Source: Lampris incognitus (taxonomy: Eukaryota; Chordata; Actinopteri; Lampriformes; Lampridae). Taken from it: DNA of 64,000 bases. The stretch lies in contig NC_079213.1 of assembly GCF_029633865.1 (NCBI RefSeq), positions 108,940,561 through 109,004,560 of the forward strand, given 5' to 3'. Shown here in pieces: positions 63,926 through 64,000 of this stretch. Numbering within the stretch: the first letter of the stretch is position 1; each line of letters begins with the position of its first letter. The notes beneath the pieces were generated by a model. The model searched no databases and was not told where the DNA came from. It was given only the letters and a program-made list of their open reading frames with translations. The translations under genes and the position numbers were made by a program.

Positions 63926-64000
63926 CATGATTGTGGAGCATCTATCCTCCCCGCTGAGCCAGCGGTTCGCTCTCTTGGGCCAACATAGTAAGCAGAGCCT

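Noticed and set aside
57641..64000. First coding exon of BRINP (signal peptide)
   Set aside because: I searched the minus strand for an N-terminal exon with a hydrophobic leader and the expected FDWLL-type sequence and found none. It probably lies beyond the window.

Overview
This window is intronic and exonic DNA of a vertebrate nuclear genome, almost certainly a teleost fish. It holds one confidently recognised host gene, split into exons with consensus splice sites, in a sea of microsatellites, minisatellites and fish-type transposons (RTE and L2 LINEs, tRNA-headed SINEs, hAT elements with 8-bp target duplications). Nothing is bacterial or phage-like. The species cannot be named from the sequence.

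The host gene lies on the minus strand and spans about 57.6 kb down to 6.1 kb. It is a BRINP-family gene (BMP/retinoic-acid-inducible neural-specific protein), most like BRINP3. Seven coding exons are present: 57450-57640, 52868-53058, 46208-46313, 45197-45433, 43217-43439, 7790-8132 and 6128-6898. All junctions are GT/AG and in phase, giving 686 codons up to the natural stop. The first coding exon (signal peptide, roughly 80 residues) must lie beyond position 64000. A 35-kb intron separates the fifth and sixth visible exons and carries most of the repeats.

Layout by region. 0-6 kb: little recognisable apart from a RTE LINE tail, one SINE and the 3' UTR. 6-8 kb: the last two exons. 8.9-13.1 kb: a 21-bp minisatellite with ~600-bp higher-order structure, a long GT tract and a C-rich minisatellite. 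13.8-28.6 kb: SINEs, an L2 fragment, an SGNH-hydrolase retroelement remnant, a near full-length dead RTE LINE broken by a SINE and an L2 LINE, and an integrase remnant. 29-35 kb: broken gene copies (P2X7-type intracellular domain, an HCFC1-like fragment, a transposase-like remnant). 36-40 kb: a cluster of very small LTR retroelements. 41-48 kb: hAT elements, some nested, around three exons. 48-57.6 kb: more solo LTRs, SINEs, microsatellites and two exons. 57.6-64 kb: intron with a 31-bp minisatellite.

The most novel-looking material is a pair of related mini-retroelement families (here TRIM-A and TRIM-B). Their LTR-like termini are only 135-170 bp, begin TGTAA and end TACA, and contain a tRNA-like stretch with Pol III A- and B-box-like motifs. 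Complete units carry, just inside the LTR, a 17-nt match to the 3' end of a leucine tRNA (a different isoacceptor in each family), an internal region of only ~85-105 bp, and a purine tract before the next LTR. One locus is a tandem LTR-int-LTR-int-LTR array. Another is an inverted pair for which a diverged empty site lies in the same window. The families cannot code for anything, so they would depend on an autonomous partner; a 330-bp LTR at 37603-37932 may come from one.
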